Shown in pieces: positions 5,168 through 5,487 of a DNA stretch of 5,487 bases. Each line of letters opens with the position of its first letter. The stretch's first letter is position 1. Location: assembly GCA_028711825.1 (NCBI GenBank), contig JAQTRM010000072.1:1-5487 (forward strand). Direction: 5' to 3'. Position numbers and translations under genes: made by a program. The notes below the pieces were generated by a model. It searched no databases and was not told the DNA's origin. It saw nothing but the letters and a program-made list of their open reading frames with translations. The stretch is from Candidatus Omnitrophota bacterium (GTDB lineage: Bacteria > Omnitrophota > Gorgyraeia > Gygaellales > Profunditerraquicolaceae).

Positions 5168-5487
5168 TTACGGCAATCTTTTTTTATCTTCGGCTACCTC
5201 TTCGTAAATCAGCCTGATTCCCAGAAGGGTGAGCTCTTTGTTGATTTCCATCTTTATCCCGGAGTATTTCCGGATCATCGGGATGTTTCCGCCGGTCCCG
5301 ATGATCTTCGTTTTTCCCCCTAATTCTTTTTTTATCCTTCGGGAAAGTTCCTTGCATAAAGCGGCGGTGCCCAGGACTACCCCGTTTAAAATACTGCTTT
5401 CGGTGTCTTTTCCGATCAGCCCCTTGGGTTTTCCCAGTTTTGCTTCCGGCAGGAGCGCGGTTTTTTCGCTTAAAGCCGCCAGGGAGA
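5168..5487 (-). CDS. coaX: Type III pantothenate kinase, C-terminal part (5' end beyond window)
   Basis: Phosphorylates pantothenate with ATP in the cytosol, the first step of coenzyme A synthesis. Only the last 105 residues are present, about 40 percent of the usual 250-265, with the start beyond the right edge. The fragment begins SLAALSEKTALLP. It carries the family stretch IGKDTESSILNG (fragment residues 24-35), the GTGGN glycine motif (63-67) of the ASKHA-fold nucleotide site, and the conserved ending TLLGIRLIYEEV (86-97), then a short charged tail to TAA. Type III enzymes are unrelated to E. coli CoaA and generally insensitive to CoA feedback. No terminator is visible between its stop and the groESL promoter 7 bases on, so some read-through into groESL is possible. 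Confidence 0.92.
   Translation of the reverse strand, partial: SLAALSEKTALLPEAKLGKPKGLIGKDTESSILNGVVLGTAALCKELSRRIKKELGGKTKIIGTGGNIPMIRKYSGIKMEINKELTLLGIRLIYEEVAEDKKRLP

Overview
This window is bacterial and carries five genes, all read from the minus strand. From the right edge leftwards they are the 3' end of coaX (type III pantothenate kinase), groES, groL, a guaB3-type IMP dehydrogenase gene, and guaA (GMP synthase, cut at the left edge). The CIRCE heat-shock operator, the sigma70-type promoters and strong Shine-Dalgarno sequences all indicate a bacterium. The GuaB3-type enzyme, the type III pantothenate kinase and the AT-rich palindromic intergenic repeat suggest an uncultivated lineage, perhaps Omnitrophota-like. 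That placement is a weak guess from recall, not something the sequence proves.

Layout. 5168-5487 is the last 105 codons of coaX. Seven bases later begins a consensus promoter (TTGACA, 16-base spacer, TATAAT), with a CIRCE inverted repeat lying over its start point. A leader of roughly 190 nt with several inverted repeats follows, then groES (GTG start) and groL, 24 nt apart, forming the chaperonin operon. The 304-base gap 2669-2972 holds, in the direction of transcription, a 26-bp perfect inverted repeat with a T-rich tail (likely terminator and/or REP/MITE-like element), a tandem 12-mer, a small 9-bp inverted repeat, and a good promoter for the guanine-nucleotide operon. That operon is guaB3 followed 51 nt later by guaA, which appears to start at TTG.

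How the genes work together. GroES and GroEL form the folding chamber and are probably repressed by HrcA through CIRCE. GuaB3 and GuaA catalyse the two consecutive steps IMP to XMP to GMP. CoaX catalyses the first step of coenzyme A synthesis and has no evident functional link to its neighbours.

This is mostly a housekeeping region and I see no undescribed defence or mobile system. The points worth a second look are the IMP dehydrogenase without a CBS domain and with a shortened flap, the structured groES leader, the palindromic repeat between the operons, and a pair of small palindromes at the guaB3 start point.
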